NCBI GenBank assembly: GCA_021812825.1
Contig: JAKAMO010000001.1
Span: 1-64,000, forward strand
Direction: 5' to 3'
Source of the DNA: a bacterium
GTDB taxonomy: Bacteria > Elusimicrobiota > Elusimicrobia > Elusimicrobiales > UBA9959
DNA length: 64,000 bases
Shown in pieces: positions 9,001 through 16,457 of the stretch. The position numbers were made by a program, and so were the translations under genes. Within the stretch, counting starts at the first letter, position 1; every line of letters begins with the position of its first letter. The notes under the pieces are model-generated. The model saw only the letters and a program-made list of their open reading frames with translations. It was not told where the DNA came from and searched no databases.

Positions 9001-11709
9001 CCGTCGCTGGACCTCAACGGCGCGCAGAGCTATCACCTGATCCTGAAGGACTCCGGCGGCAACGTGGTGGACAGGGTGCAGTGGCCCGCGCTGCAGTCCG
9101 GCCGCTCGTTCGCGCGCGTCACCGACGGCAACGCCGACTACTTCGACGCCGATCCCACTCCCACGAAAGGCTACGCCAACGCGATAGCCACCGATCCGGT
9201 CAAGATAAACGAGGTGGCCTACGGCGCCCTCGCGGACCAGTTCATAGAACTCTACAATACCGGCGCCTCCACGCCCGCGCTGGCCGGCTATTGCCTGCGC
9301 GGCTCGTACAACGGCCGCTTCAGGTTCACCAGGAATATCTACGCCCGTTCCTACGCGCTGATAGACGCCTCCTCCCTCAGCGACGAGGCCCTGCCCTACG
9401 CGTCGGTGTTCGGCGCCTCCGGCCTGAACCCCGCCGGGGACTTCGTGGCGCTGGAGAACGCGGCCGGGCAGACCGTGGACCGGGTGACCTGGCAGTCCGG
9501 CGCTAATTACTCGCTGCGCAACTACAAGTCCGCCCTGGTCAGCGCCGCGGCCTGGGCGCCGGCCAACGCGTCCGGCTCCATAGGCAGGAGCCCTTCGGAG
9601 GGGTCCGACACCGGCAGCAACGCCGCCGACTTCGCGGCTTTCGCTTCCGCCACGCCGGCCTCGCGCAACAACGGCGCCGGCCAGGGAGCGGCGAATACGC
9701 TGGCCTATCCCGCGGCCTCGCAGATACTGCCGCGCCGGTTCCCGCTGCGGCTGACCCTCGGCGCCGATTCCTCGGCCGGGACCGGCAACTACCTGGTGCT
9801 TACGCGCACCGGCGGCGCGGCGGACAACTACTCGCCGCATCTCTACCGGCTGGCCGACATCGGCTTCGCCCCGGCCTCGCTGGCCGCCCAGTCCACCTCG
9901 CAGCTGGGGATATCCTTCTACGACCAGGACGGCCGCGGCCTCTCGGACGGCGCGGCGTACAAGCTCGTCCTGAACACCGACAACGGGGCGGTCTCCGCCC
10001 CGCCCGTGGTACGCGCGGGCGTGACCTACGACGCCGCAGTGCATTCCGTAAGCGCCGCGCCCACCGCGCCGCTGAGGCTGGGCGAGGGCTATTCGGGCTC
10101 GATGGTCTCCATCAAGGTGGACGATACGAGCCTTTCCGGGCGTAATTCGGTGGCGCTGGCGAGCGTCACCGTGCGTCTGCTGGACCCCGGTCTCGTTCCT
10201 CTGAACACCGCCCAGGCCAGGAGCCTCTTCTCCGGCGTTTCCCTGGTGAAGGACTCGGCCGGAGGCACCAGCGGCCTCTACGAGTCGGGGTTGGACATCC
10301 AGGTGGCCGCCTCGCTGCCGAACGCCGGCATCACGCTGGACGCCTCCGGAACGCTGCTGCTGCCGGTGCCGCCGGCCGCCGCGGCCTGGACGCCTGCCGC
10401 CTCCACGGCGGCCTACTTCGTGGTCTTCACCGCCGCGCAGTACGCCTCCACGCAGACGCCCAACGCGTTCCGCGTAAGCTTCGATCCCGCCACGGACCTG
10501 GTGCTGACCGACGCCCCCAGCGCCGAGCCGCAGGCGCCCGCGGCCGGCGCGGCGGTGCAGACCTCCTCCACGGTCATCATGGTGTCCGCCAAGCCGCCCG
10601 CTGGCACCTTCTGGCCGTTCGACGCGGGCACGCAGGCCGGCGTGACGGCGCCAGTGGATTACTACACCGGCGGCCTGGTGCAGTCGGCCGTCTACGTGCC
10701 GGGACTGGACGGCACACTGCGCGGGCTGAGGCTGGACGGCACTTCCAAGTGGGATTTCCTGACCTTCCCGCTCAGTTCCGTGAAGACCTCCCCGATGGTG
10801 CGCGAGGAGTCCGGCGGCGTATACCTTTACTTCGCGGACGTGGCCGGCGACATCTACAAGATCAGGGACAACGACGCCTCCTCGCAGCAGATCTGGAAGC
10901 GCCAGCTCGGCGTTTCGGTGGTCTCCAATCCGATAGATTCCAGCGCCAAGCTCTATTTCGGCGCCGCCGACAACAGGGTCTACTGCCTCAACAAGGCCGA
11001 CGGCTCCGACTGCCTCGGCTGGACCTACGACGCCGGCTTCACCGCGCCGATCTCGGGCACGCTGGCGCTGGACGACCGCACGCCGGGAGTGAACGCCTCC
11101 TGGATAGGCCTGGAGGACGGCAAGGTGGTGCGCTTCCTTACCGCTTCTGGGGCCATCTCCAGCTGGTTCCAGACCGGCGGCGCCATCAAATCCTCGCCGT
11201 TCGCCGACGCCGCCTACCTGGGAGGCAACAACCTCTATATAACCTCCACCGACGGCAAGCTCTACGCCAGGACCTCGGCCAATCTGACCACTCAGCCGGC
11301 GAACTGGATGGACTTCGTTTCCGGTTCCCCGATCTACACCTCGCCGTTCAAGGACCTCGATACCGGCAAGTACGTGTATTTAGGCAACGATGCCGGCAGG
11401 TTCTACAAGGTGGACGCGGCCAGCGGCACGGAGGTCATGAGCTTCCAGGCCGGCGGCCCGATACGCTCCTCGCCGGTAGTGATCCCCGGGACGTGGCTGG
11501 GTCTGCCGGCCGGAGAGGATTACGCCTATTTCGGCTGCGACGACGGCTATATCTACGCGGTGAACGTGAATACGGGCCAGTTGAGGACCGGCTGGCCCGT
11601 GCCCACCGGCGGGCCGGTGCGCGCCGATCCCGTGATAGACACCGGCAGCCTGACGCTGATAGTCGGATCTTCGGACGGGAAGACCTACGTGCTGTACATC
11701 GGGCCCTGA
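1..11709 (+). CDS. Giant modular surface protein, 5' end outside window
   Basis: The reading frame is open from base 1, so the N-terminus and any signal peptide are missing; 3,902 codons are visible. About 18 copies of a module of roughly 100 residues follow one another, each opening with a DTTPP-like linker, then NQAGD..W(R), YNVDF, a DWTD segment, YTADW and NYVSVRA. FN3-like domains interrupt the series near nt 1780-2090, 5770-6480 and 8440-8780. Nt 6490-7770 look like a WD/propeller-type repeat region. Two lamin-tail-like segments (INEVYA, INEVAY) begin near nt 8795 and 9200. The last third ends in a PQQ-like beta-propeller (about nt 10660-11700). No enzyme motif was recognised. It is probably a secreted or cell-surface adhesin or scaffold, in line with the export-type genes directly downstream. 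Function is inferred from architecture only. Confidence 0.8.
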   Translation, partial: QAASLPSGATWYWQARARDNAGNYSGYSAYYRVLADTVAPVVTDSQPGETSWRNSDPGAVYNVPFADDMTGLDTMQYSAWTGPGQTGSNSVPWTVISSGTPRLAYPGPWSVNFSLLAAGTNYISARAWDAAGSTATRSDVFSVLKDTSAPAILDNQAGDDVWRAANPGAVYDVDFLDLYSGVATIQYRITSQPAQGGTLLADWRDVASGLAVSTYSANWGLSAASWSLLPEGTSYVTVRAYDRLAQSSLLADVFYVRKDTTPPTAADNQANIALARSQADVNAMNVDFHDTGGSLLSKAQYTVWTQPGRTGGEVVTWTDIAAGINAADYLADWPVNYMALPNLAVSYVSARVYDNAGGVSYYNDVFSVYKEGSGPLVINNQAGDNAWRAANTGLYNVDFQAESGFNLDYFQVTAATSAAAPSYLVAWTSAAYNIGSTVYTADWSLPQAVFDALAPGRNYVSLAVFDLLPSSSTLANAFYVLKDTTPPSLGLNQAGDAAWQNAAGKTYNVDFFDPLSGLSTAQYRITTLPAGAGAVLKDWTDIAYPAGAAAYTADWPVDFSALQEWATGFVSVRAFDELSQSSASADAFYVLKDTTPPAAVSQSSPADGALFSADTVPFSWTASSDLRSGVSAYELQLSTSQEFAQVSASSVTAAVSASVSGLAGGAYFWRVRAGDVAGNYAAWSSTRSFTTATSSPTITNGQASPTPWYLSDPGAVFNVSFQDLVSGLTTGQYRVTAAPAEGGTLVKDWTDIFSTPSGSAGYSAAWPVDFAALREGQNYVSVRAFNRVDFSSKAVDAFVIRKDTSAPAIADNQAGDNTWRRASGAAYDVDFSDLGSGLATAQYRITSAPTGGGTLLKNWTGIFSSTGIASYTANWGVDFFALAEGATNYVSVRAYDVLGSSRELADVFYILKDVTNPAILNNQPADSLWRASDPGAVYNVGFSDLGGSRLDRFQTRITSGPAGTGTLAQDWTDRVLAINATYYNQLWGPDFAVLGEGQNYVSVRVYDGAGNSAQQADVFVVRKDTTPPSVQNNQAGDDAWRGANTGVYNVDFADAGGSGVDYFQVKGTTDAAGAGTPLFDWTTLVSAINAQSYTADWQLTAQLWDLLGSGTSYISVRVFDAAGSSAALAGAFHIRKDTRTVTLTDNQLGDDVWRSSGNALYDVDAQALGGSPLDRFEVRSSTLPGNLGPFTSGWTAAVSGLNTYTYTADWGLPAPVFDAMLSGQANYVSVRAYNQAGLFAELADVFYVKKDTVAPQVTNNIAGGDLSWRNGPGALYNVDFADAGGSLLSGFELRVSTVPGAGPYLFDWTPIQTGIGAASYTTDFAIPPSSFSLLAEGATNYVSLRAYDVAGTTATVADAFRVFKDTTPPSLADNQAGDSYWRNSSGTVYNIDLADTGGSNLSRVQARASYNAGTLGPWYFDWSDAVTGINAASYTADWPLPQTLWDLLGEGTSYISVRVWDNAQSSATFGFQPFFILKDTTPPAFVNGEAGGDAAWRNSGRAYNLDFADPMSGLAALEYSASTAPASADGGVKGWTAIAGPSGALYSADWPLDFAALREGVTNYVSVRAWDVAGSTAVLKDAFYVKKDTTPPTAQNLQSGEFSWRNSNGGVYSVHFADTGGSLVSKFQLKASTGPGGTGIQAFDWTDNITGIGLASYPVDWPLSLGVWNSLYDSATNYVSVMVFDGAGSTYTITDAFRVLKDTTPPAVTGNQAGDGVWRTAAGTLYDVDFADYGSLLSSAAYSAWTGPGLTGAQVKGWTQLFSSRTVLSTSDWAVDFAALAEGYNYVSVRAWDVAGNMGAASDVFYVRKDTTPPSATDLQNGDTTWYKANPGPVFNVDFADSGIGVSTAAYEAWTGPGRTGAQVAPSTPIFAGAPLPAYTQDWGLYSGDWALLAPGTNYISVTAWDALGHSSTSVDVFYILKDTVPPSAITTLAAVPSAGQAGEGDIDASWTAPGDSDLTGSASYYMIRYKTGSAFTGQADFDAAAVYVSTLVPKAAGSQEGLVLSGFTAGATYYLAVEAVDKAGNAGPLSNPTSSYAGTDTTPPGAITDLAAVMADFQGQISLTWTAPGEGVKGVANAGTATSYIVRYAPFLITGANFASPAVSTYTQTWSPAAYGLPEIRVLDGLTPGATYSIAVKAVDEAGNIGPISNVPVSSATPAGAAAGMIVYGSGASNIPVYRNWTPDIWGAQGSSLATGATARWAVLKSVPVVANAKIGGFLASDNSLKLLKWDGLASAWSDITPSPAPAPGGSATRKFDLAPESLTGRMLAVYNNGTLGTVSYAVWSATASVWAGAPAPLALTGLTGDVSWVRLKAMPGTDRVLLMALDATGRLTAAVWTGSAWTSVQNLTTAASMATTECFDGGWESQSGNAVALWGAGTATAYKIWRSASSTWDAATPAGPAVGATSVYWLRVAADPTTNRLGASIMTVSPGWYVSIWQSTLGTEAWDVSPTADTSMSSNLGRITDAAWESQSGRFLAAAVDNIGNFDTQFDYITWSGGTWTPASPSVTTANTNTTFANDIRLLALYPDPNTNKITALGMDTSGNLKTTLWGGTSWAGTAASSNFQHTNTISDFNYEPAGIAFDRQDPVPPTVIDNQAGDDSWRNSRVFYNIDATDSGGSHLASVQTRVLSQPAGGGALVQDWTDQVSGINADSYTADWQFAQGTWDLLPQGISYVAVRARDNAGNSSPVITDAFYVKKDTAPPTVTNNLAAGYDGAWRNAAQGAVYDVDFADTGGSGLSSLEYSASSGPNRTGIQTLGWTVISSGTLGSIYTSNWALNFSLLGHGTNYISVRAMDNASSTTTLVDAFRILKDTQPPAAITGLAAAPGPVRGSVSLSWTAPGDDGAVTDNTGGYYTVKLATFQIVTDALFSAASTYAQAWAPAAAGQPEQRVLYGLDVGKTYYFALKTTDKAANVSQLSNQASSPPQTANLYINEVYAAGATAAEDWVELFNNTASTITLTGWKLVYDQGSIDLPGLETTVWTGTSVDTVNVNGFFAAAPSLDLNGAQSYHLILKDSGGNVVDRVQWPALQSGRSFARVTDGNADYFDADPTPTKGYANAIATDPVKINEVAYGALADQFIELYNTGASTPALAGYCLRGSYNGRFRFTRNIYARSYALIDASSLSDEALPYASVFGASGLNPAGDFVALENAAGQTVDRVTWQSGANYSLRNYKSALVSAAAWAPANASGSIGRSPSEGSDTGSNAADFAAFASATPASRNNGAGQGAANTLAYPAASQILPRRFPLRLTLGADSSAGTGNYLVLTRTGGAADNYSPHLYRLADIGFAPASLAAQSTSQLGISFYDQDGRGLSDGAAYKLVLNTDNGAVSAPPVVRAGVTYDAAVHSVSAAPTAPLRLGEGYSGSMVSIKVDDTSLSGRNSVALASVTVRLLDPGLVPLNTAQARSLFSGVSLVKDSAGGTSGLYESGLDIQVAASLPNAGITLDASGTLLLPVPPAAAAWTPAASTAAYFVVFTAAQYASTQTPNAFRVSFDPATDLVLTDAPSAEPQAPAAGAAVQTSSTVIMVSAKPPAGTFWPFDAGTQAGVTAPVDYYTGGLVQSAVYVPGLDGTLRGLRLDGTSKWDFLTFPLSSVKTSPMVREESGGVYLYFADVAGDIYKIRDNDASSQQIWKRQLGVSVVSNPIDSSAKLYFGAADNRVYCLNKADGSDCLGWTYDAGFTAPISGTLALDDRTPGVNASWIGLEDGKVVRFLTASGAISSWFQTGGAIKSSPFADAAYLGGNNLYITSTDGKLYARTSANLTTQPANWMDFVSGSPIYTSPFKDLDTGKYVYLGNDAGRFYKVDAASGTEVMSFQAGGPIRSSPVVIPGTWLGLPAGEDYAYFGCDDGYIYAVNVNTGQLRTGWPVPTGGPVRADPVIDTGSLTLIVGSSDGKTYVLYIGP

Positions 11710-11752
11710 GACTGTCGGCGGCGCTGGAACGTTGTTTTTTTAGGAAAGCTAT

Positions 11753-14700
11753 ATGAAACGGCTCATCTGCGCGTTCTTTATGGCGGCCTTGCCGCTCTCG
11801 TATAACTGCGCCGCCTTCGCGGCCGACTGGCCGATGTTCAGGGCCGACCGGGCCCGCACCGGTTATCTGCCGGAGCAGGCCTATCCGCCGCTGACGCAGA
11901 TGTGGGAGTTCCAAGTTCAGGGCGACGTGGTGGCGGGCCCGGTGGCAAGCGGCGGAATGGTCTACGCGGCCGCGCGCTCCGGCAGCGTCTACGCGCTGAA
12001 CGCGTACACAGGCGAGCTCATCTGGGACTATTCCACCAACGACTGGGTGGACGCCCCCCCGACCGTGTCCAGCGGGACGGTGTACGTGCCGTCGAGGGAC
12101 GGGCATCTATACGCGCTGGACAGGCTGACCGGCGGCGTCCTCTGGAGCGCCGCTCTCGGAGGCCCGTCTATCTCCAGCCCGCTGGTGCTGGACGGCAAGG
12201 TGTACGTGGGCGTCGGGGCCCCGCAGAACATGCTGAAAGCCTTCGACGCCGCCACCGGCGCCCCGCTCTGGCAGTACGCGGCGCTGAGGCCGCAGCCGGT
12301 GGAATCGGCCCCGTCCACGGACGGCCGTACTGTCTATTTCGGCTCCAACGGGGGGAGGGTCTACGCGCTGGAGAAGGACACGGGCCAGCCGGCCTGGACC
12401 TTCTCCGGTACGCAACAGACCATGGGGAGCTTCGGCAGCGGCGCGCTGCCGGTCAGCAGCGGGTCCGTTTACGCCCTGCCGGGCCACGACGAGAGGAGGC
12501 TGCTGCGCTTTTCGGCCGCTGACGGCAATCAGACCGCCGAGAGCGCCCCGTTCGCCGAGCTCGTAGGCCAGGCCAGCGAGAACGAGGTGACCACCCCCGT
12601 GATCTCTCCGTACGGCGTGTTCGCCGGGGCCGGTTCGCGCCCGCACCATATCTACGCCTTCGACCCCTATTCGCTCTCCGACATAGCCTTCAGTTCCCCT
12701 TCGGCGGGCGGGACGCTGGCCTTCGGGGTGCTCTCGTCGCCCTCTATGGCCAACGGCGTGATGTATCTGGGCACGGTGGACGCCCGGATGCTGGCCGTCA
12801 GCTCTTCCGGCGCCGTACTGCAGTCCCTGGCGGTCTCTTCGTCGGTCTATACCTCCCCGGCCGTTTCGAACGGCTGGGTCTACGCCGGCACCATGGGCGG
12901 CACCGTTCTGGGCTTCAAGGCCGCCCTCGCCGCCTCCATCTCCTACCCGGCGACCTACCAGGTGGTGGACGGCACGGTGCCGGTGCGGGGCTGGCTGCGC
13001 AACCCGGCCCTTTCCGGCTACCTGCTGGAGTACGGGCAGGGTGAGGCGCCGGCGTCGTGGACCACGCTGGTCTCCACGACGGCCTCCTCCGAGGTGTCCG
13101 GCGGCCAGCTGGGCTCCTGGGACGTCACCGGGCTGGCGAACGGGCTTTACACGCTGCGGCTGACCGCTTCGGAATCGTCGCCGTCGGGTTCGCTGCCGCG
13201 CGGCATGGTCACCGCGAGAGTCAACCACAGGCCTCAGCCGCCCGTCTCGCTAGCCGCCGCGGACAATCCCGGAGACAGCGGCAACAGGCTGGCGCTGTCC
13301 TGGACGGCTTCGCCTTCGTCGTGGGTGACGGCCTATAACGTCTACCGTGCCCCTGCCGGAGGGGGGTTCTCCTATCTGGCCGGCGTCAGCACCCCGGCCG
13401 TGAGCTATCTGGACGCCACCGCAGTGACTGGCTCTACCTTCACTTACGCGGTCCGCGCCTTCGACGGCTACGATGAATCCGCGGATTCTCCGTACGTATC
13501 CGCTTTCTCCGTCAACGATAATCCCTCCTCCGATGTCGTGGCCCCGTCGGCTCCGCACGCCCTGGCCGCCGCGCCCGGCGCGGCCGGAGGCTCGGTGGAC
13601 CTGTCCTGGACTGCTCCGGGCGGCGATGGCGACGTAGGCGCCGCCGCCGGTTACGAGATACGCTACGCCACCTGGCCTTCCTTCGACTGGGCCACGGCCG
13701 CGGTCTGGAAGAGCACGCGTGCCGCGTCAGGACCCTACGGCACGGCCGAGATCGAAACGGTGCGCGGCCTGTTCGGAGGGGTGACGTACTATTTCTCGCT
13801 GGAGGCCTACGACCTCAATTCCAACTATTCCGTTCCCTCCGCCGCCGTTTTCGCGGCGGCGACGCGCGACCTTGTCGCGCCGGGGGCCCCGGGCGGGCTT
13901 TCCGTGGCCGATAGGCCCGGCGACCACGGCGGGGCGCTGACGCTGTCCTGGACCCGCTCCGCGGACGACGGCGCCGGGGCCGGCGACGTCTACGGCTACA
14001 GGGTGTTCCGGGCCCTTCACTCCGGAGTGCAGCTTTCCACCTCTCCTTACGCCGAGGTGGGCGCCGGTACGGCGGTCTATACCGACACGTCCGCCCCGTC
14101 GAACCTTAAGTTCTATTATGCCGTGGCGGCGTTCGACAGCACCAACCTTTCCACCGCGACGGCCGAGGCCTCCGGCATCTCCGCGGACAACTGGCGGTTC
14201 TTCGACAAGTCCAACGGCGGCTCGGTGCGGCTGACCGACGGCGCGGAGGTCAGCATCCCCGGAGACGGCGCCTCCCAGAACGACAACCTGCTGGTGACCC
14301 GGTTGGACCAGGCCGAGTATTTCGGGACCTCGGCGCGCGTGAAGGCGGACACCGGCGGCGCCAGGCCCACCGGCATAGTCTACGAAGTGAAGTTCGAGAA
14401 TCCGTCCACGACGCTGCTGAAGCCGGCTGTGATCTATCTTCCCTACACCGACGCCGAGACCGCTTCCGTGCCGGCGGCGAGCCTGCGCGTCTATCTGCTC
14501 GACGGCGCGCGCTGGGTGCTGATGAACACTTCCAAGGCGCTGCCGGAACAGCATAAGGTCAGCGCCGAGGTCAAGCATTTCTCCGTGTACTCGCTGCTCG
14601 GCTACGTGCCTTCCGGGGCGCTGCTGACCTCCGACCGGGTCTACACCTATCCCAATCCGGCCCGCGGAGATACGCTGACGTTCAGGTTCCTGCCGGCTGA

Positions 14701-14905
14701 CAACTCCGACGTGACCATCGACGTGTACAACGTGGCCGGCGAGAAGGTGGCCAGGCTGGCCAAGGACTCCTGTCCTGGCGGCGTGACCTCGGAGATAGTC
14801 TGGCGCGTGGCCAACGTGGCCAGCGGGGTGTACGTGTACCGGCTGGAGGCCAGGAGCCCTTCGGGCACCAAGTCGATCACCAAGAAGCTCGCCATAGTAC
14901 ATTAA
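11753..14905 (+). CDS. Secreted PQQ-propeller/FN3 protein with C-terminal sorting-like domain
   Basis: The 1,050-aa protein opens with a clear signal peptide (MKRLICAFFMAALPLSYNCA, cleavage near AFA-AD). Residues of about 25-390 form a PQQ-like beta-propeller with repeated VYA(L) and G.VYVG blades, starting DWPMFRADRARTGY as in many exported propellers. Three FN3-like domains follow (about 490-830), then a beta-rich domain (about 830-960). The last 85 residues begin YPNPARGD and contain VYNVAGEKV and GVYVYRLEA, the pattern of FlgD-like/type IX secretion C-terminal domains. The gene begins 43 bp after the giant protein, whose C-terminal propeller is related, and is followed 16 bp later by a PorV-like barrel gene, suggesting one export unit. 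Whether the C-terminal domain is a true T9SS signal cannot be decided from this window. Confidence 0.8.
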   Translation: MKRLICAFFMAALPLSYNCAAFAADWPMFRADRARTGYLPEQAYPPLTQMWEFQVQGDVVAGPVASGGMVYAAARSGSVYALNAYTGELIWDYSTNDWVDAPPTVSSGTVYVPSRDGHLYALDRLTGGVLWSAALGGPSISSPLVLDGKVYVGVGAPQNMLKAFDAATGAPLWQYAALRPQPVESAPSTDGRTVYFGSNGGRVYALEKDTGQPAWTFSGTQQTMGSFGSGALPVSSGSVYALPGHDERRLLRFSAADGNQTAESAPFAELVGQASENEVTTPVISPYGVFAGAGSRPHHIYAFDPYSLSDIAFSSPSAGGTLAFGVLSSPSMANGVMYLGTVDARMLAVSSSGAVLQSLAVSSSVYTSPAVSNGWVYAGTMGGTVLGFKAALAASISYPATYQVVDGTVPVRGWLRNPALSGYLLEYGQGEAPASWTTLVSTTASSEVSGGQLGSWDVTGLANGLYTLRLTASESSPSGSLPRGMVTARVNHRPQPPVSLAAADNPGDSGNRLALSWTASPSSWVTAYNVYRAPAGGGFSYLAGVSTPAVSYLDATAVTGSTFTYAVRAFDGYDESADSPYVSAFSVNDNPSSDVVAPSAPHALAAAPGAAGGSVDLSWTAPGGDGDVGAAAGYEIRYATWPSFDWATAAVWKSTRAASGPYGTAEIETVRGLFGGVTYYFSLEAYDLNSNYSVPSAAVFAAATRDLVAPGAPGGLSVADRPGDHGGALTLSWTRSADDGAGAGDVYGYRVFRALHSGVQLSTSPYAEVGAGTAVYTDTSAPSNLKFYYAVAAFDSTNLSTATAEASGISADNWRFFDKSNGGSVRLTDGAEVSIPGDGASQNDNLLVTRLDQAEYFGTSARVKADTGGARPTGIVYEVKFENPSTTLLKPAVIYLPYTDAETASVPAASLRVYLLDGARWVLMNTSKALPEQHKVSAEVKHFSVYSLLGYVPSGALLTSDRVYTYPNPARGDTLTFRFLPADNSDVTIDVYNVAGEKVARLAKDSCPGGVTSEIVWRVANVASGVYVYRLEARSPSGTKSITKKLAIVH

Positions 14906-14921
14906 AGGGAAGGACCAGGGG

Positions 14922-16457
14922 ATGGATATGCCGAGAGAAAGCGAATCGAAGAGGACGTGGCAGACGGCCGCCGCGCTGCTGGCGGCCGTATGCCTCTGCG
15001 CAACGGCCGCGGATTCCCGCGCGGCCAGGATCTACCCTTCCGCCGGCACCACCTCCGCCGCCTTCCTGAAGATAGGAGTGGGGGCCCGGCCCTCAGCTAT
15101 GGCCGGGGCCTATACCGCCCTTTCCGACGACGCCTACGCCGTTTACTGGAACCCGGCCGGTCTGGCGCTGGGCCCGGGCAAGACGCTGGTCTTCACGCAC
15201 AACGACTACTTTCAGGGACTGGGGCAGGAATATTTCGGCTTCACGCTGCCGGGCGAGGAGACCGGCCTGTTCAAGAGCGGCCCGCTGGCGCGCGGCACGC
15301 TGGGCCTGGGTCTGGACTATTTTTACACGCCCAAGGACCTGGAGCGGCGCAGCGGCCTCAACGAGGCCGACCCGCTGGTCCCGATCTCGCCCGTGGAGGG
15401 GAAGTTCAGCGCCTACGACATGGCCTTCTCGGCCGCCTACGGCTTCAGCTACAGCCAGGACCTGCGCCTGGGCGCGGCCCTGAAGTTCATCCGCCAGAGC
15501 ATAGACAACGACGCAGGCAACACCGTAGCGCTGGACCTCGGCGCGCTCTATGATTTCAACTGGCTGGACAGGCAGTTCACCGCCGGTTTCGCGGTGCAGA
15601 ACTTCGGGCCTGGAATAAAGTTCGTTTCCCGGAGTTTCGACCTGCCGCTGACCTTCAGGGCCGGCGTCTCCCACCGGATCTATCAGAAGGGATTGCTGCT
15701 CTCGGCGGACCTGGTCAAGCCGATAGACAACTACCCGTCGCTGGCGTTGGGGCTGGAGCACCCGCTGCCCGGCGGCCTGGCCCTCAGGACCGGCTACCGT
15801 TACCGCCAGCACGGTAACGAACTGGGAGCCTGGTCCGGCTTCGCGGCGGGCCTCGGCTTCGTCTACAACCAGCTCAGCTTCGACTACGCTTTCTCCCCGT
15901 TCGGCGATCTCGGCTCTGCCCACCGCGTCTCGCTGGCTTTCAGGTTCGGGGCCCCGCCCAAAGCGGCGCCCAAGCCGCCTACCGGAGCGGAGCCGGCCGC
16001 GGAACGGGTAGAGGGAGCGGCCTTAAGCTACGAGGTCACGCTCCTGCCGCTGAAGATCTCCAACCTGAGCGCCGAATTCGAGGTAAAGGCCTTTTCCGAC
16101 AAGGCGGCGCTCAGCGGCATGGAATTCAGGACCAGGCAGCGCGGCGGAGGAGAGCCGCGGCTGGAGGTGATGGAAGGCGCTTTGCCGCCGGGACTGCGCG
16201 CGGCCCTGCCCGGCGGCTTCACGCCGCTCGCGGCCTGGCAGCTGGGTTCGGGCTTTGCCGGGGTCAGCGGCGATATCAGCATGACCTTCCGCTTCCTGGA
16301 GCCGGCCGTTAACTCTGGCGAGACCTGGTTGTTCTATATGACCTCTTCCGGCTGGCGGCGGGTGCCGGCGGAGAAGGGGGGCTGCGACGGAGGGATCTGC
16401 GAGCTCTCCGGGAAGGTTCCGCTTAGCTCGCATTACGCGCTGGCCGTGAAGAACTAG
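14922..16457 (+). CDS. PorV/PorQ-family outer-membrane beta-barrel protein with extra C-terminal domain
   Basis: The 511-aa protein has a signal peptide ending near residue 34 and then the hallmark start of the PorV/PorQ (UPF0164) family: AFLKIGVGARPSAMAGAYTA followed by YWNPAGLA. Alternating hydrophobic strands to about residue 345 fit an FadL-like outer-membrane barrel. A proline/alanine linker leads to an additional beta-rich domain of about 150 residues that resembles the penultimate region of the preceding protein (both end in a short H(F/Y)(S/A)(V/L) strand). In Bacteroidota PorV shuttles T9SS cargo, and position beside a protein with a T9SS-like C-terminus suggests a related role; this is inference. 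ATG at 14928 is an alternative start. The stop overlaps the convergent ABC permease stop within one CTAG. Confidence 0.75.
   Translation: MDMPRESESKRTWQTAAALLAAVCLCATAADSRAARIYPSAGTTSAAFLKIGVGARPSAMAGAYTALSDDAYAVYWNPAGLALGPGKTLVFTHNDYFQGLGQEYFGFTLPGEETGLFKSGPLARGTLGLGLDYFYTPKDLERRSGLNEADPLVPISPVEGKFSAYDMAFSAAYGFSYSQDLRLGAALKFIRQSIDNDAGNTVALDLGALYDFNWLDRQFTAGFAVQNFGPGIKFVSRSFDLPLTFRAGVSHRIYQKGLLLSADLVKPIDNYPSLALGLEHPLPGGLALRTGYRYRQHGNELGAWSGFAAGLGFVYNQLSFDYAFSPFGDLGSAHRVSLAFRFGAPPKAAPKPPTGAEPAAERVEGAALSYEVTLLPLKISNLSAEFEVKAFSDKAALSGMEFRTRQRGGGEPRLEVMEGALPPGLRAALPGGFTPLAAWQLGSGFAGVSGDISMTFRFLEPAVNSGETWLFYMTSSGWRRVPAEKGGCDGGICELSGKVPLSSHYALAVKN

Noticed and set aside
4819..10044. Antisense open frame of 1,741 codons within the giant surface-protein gene
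   Set aside because: It runs in the mirror of a well-supported repeat protein; composition is Gly/Arg/Val-rich without recognisable domains, as expected for antisense frames in GC-rich genes with strong codon bias.
97..11709. CRISPR-like array or nucleotide satellite suggested by the strong periodicity
   Set aside because: The period is about 300 bp, repeats are diverged at DNA level and conserved as protein modules in a single reading frame.
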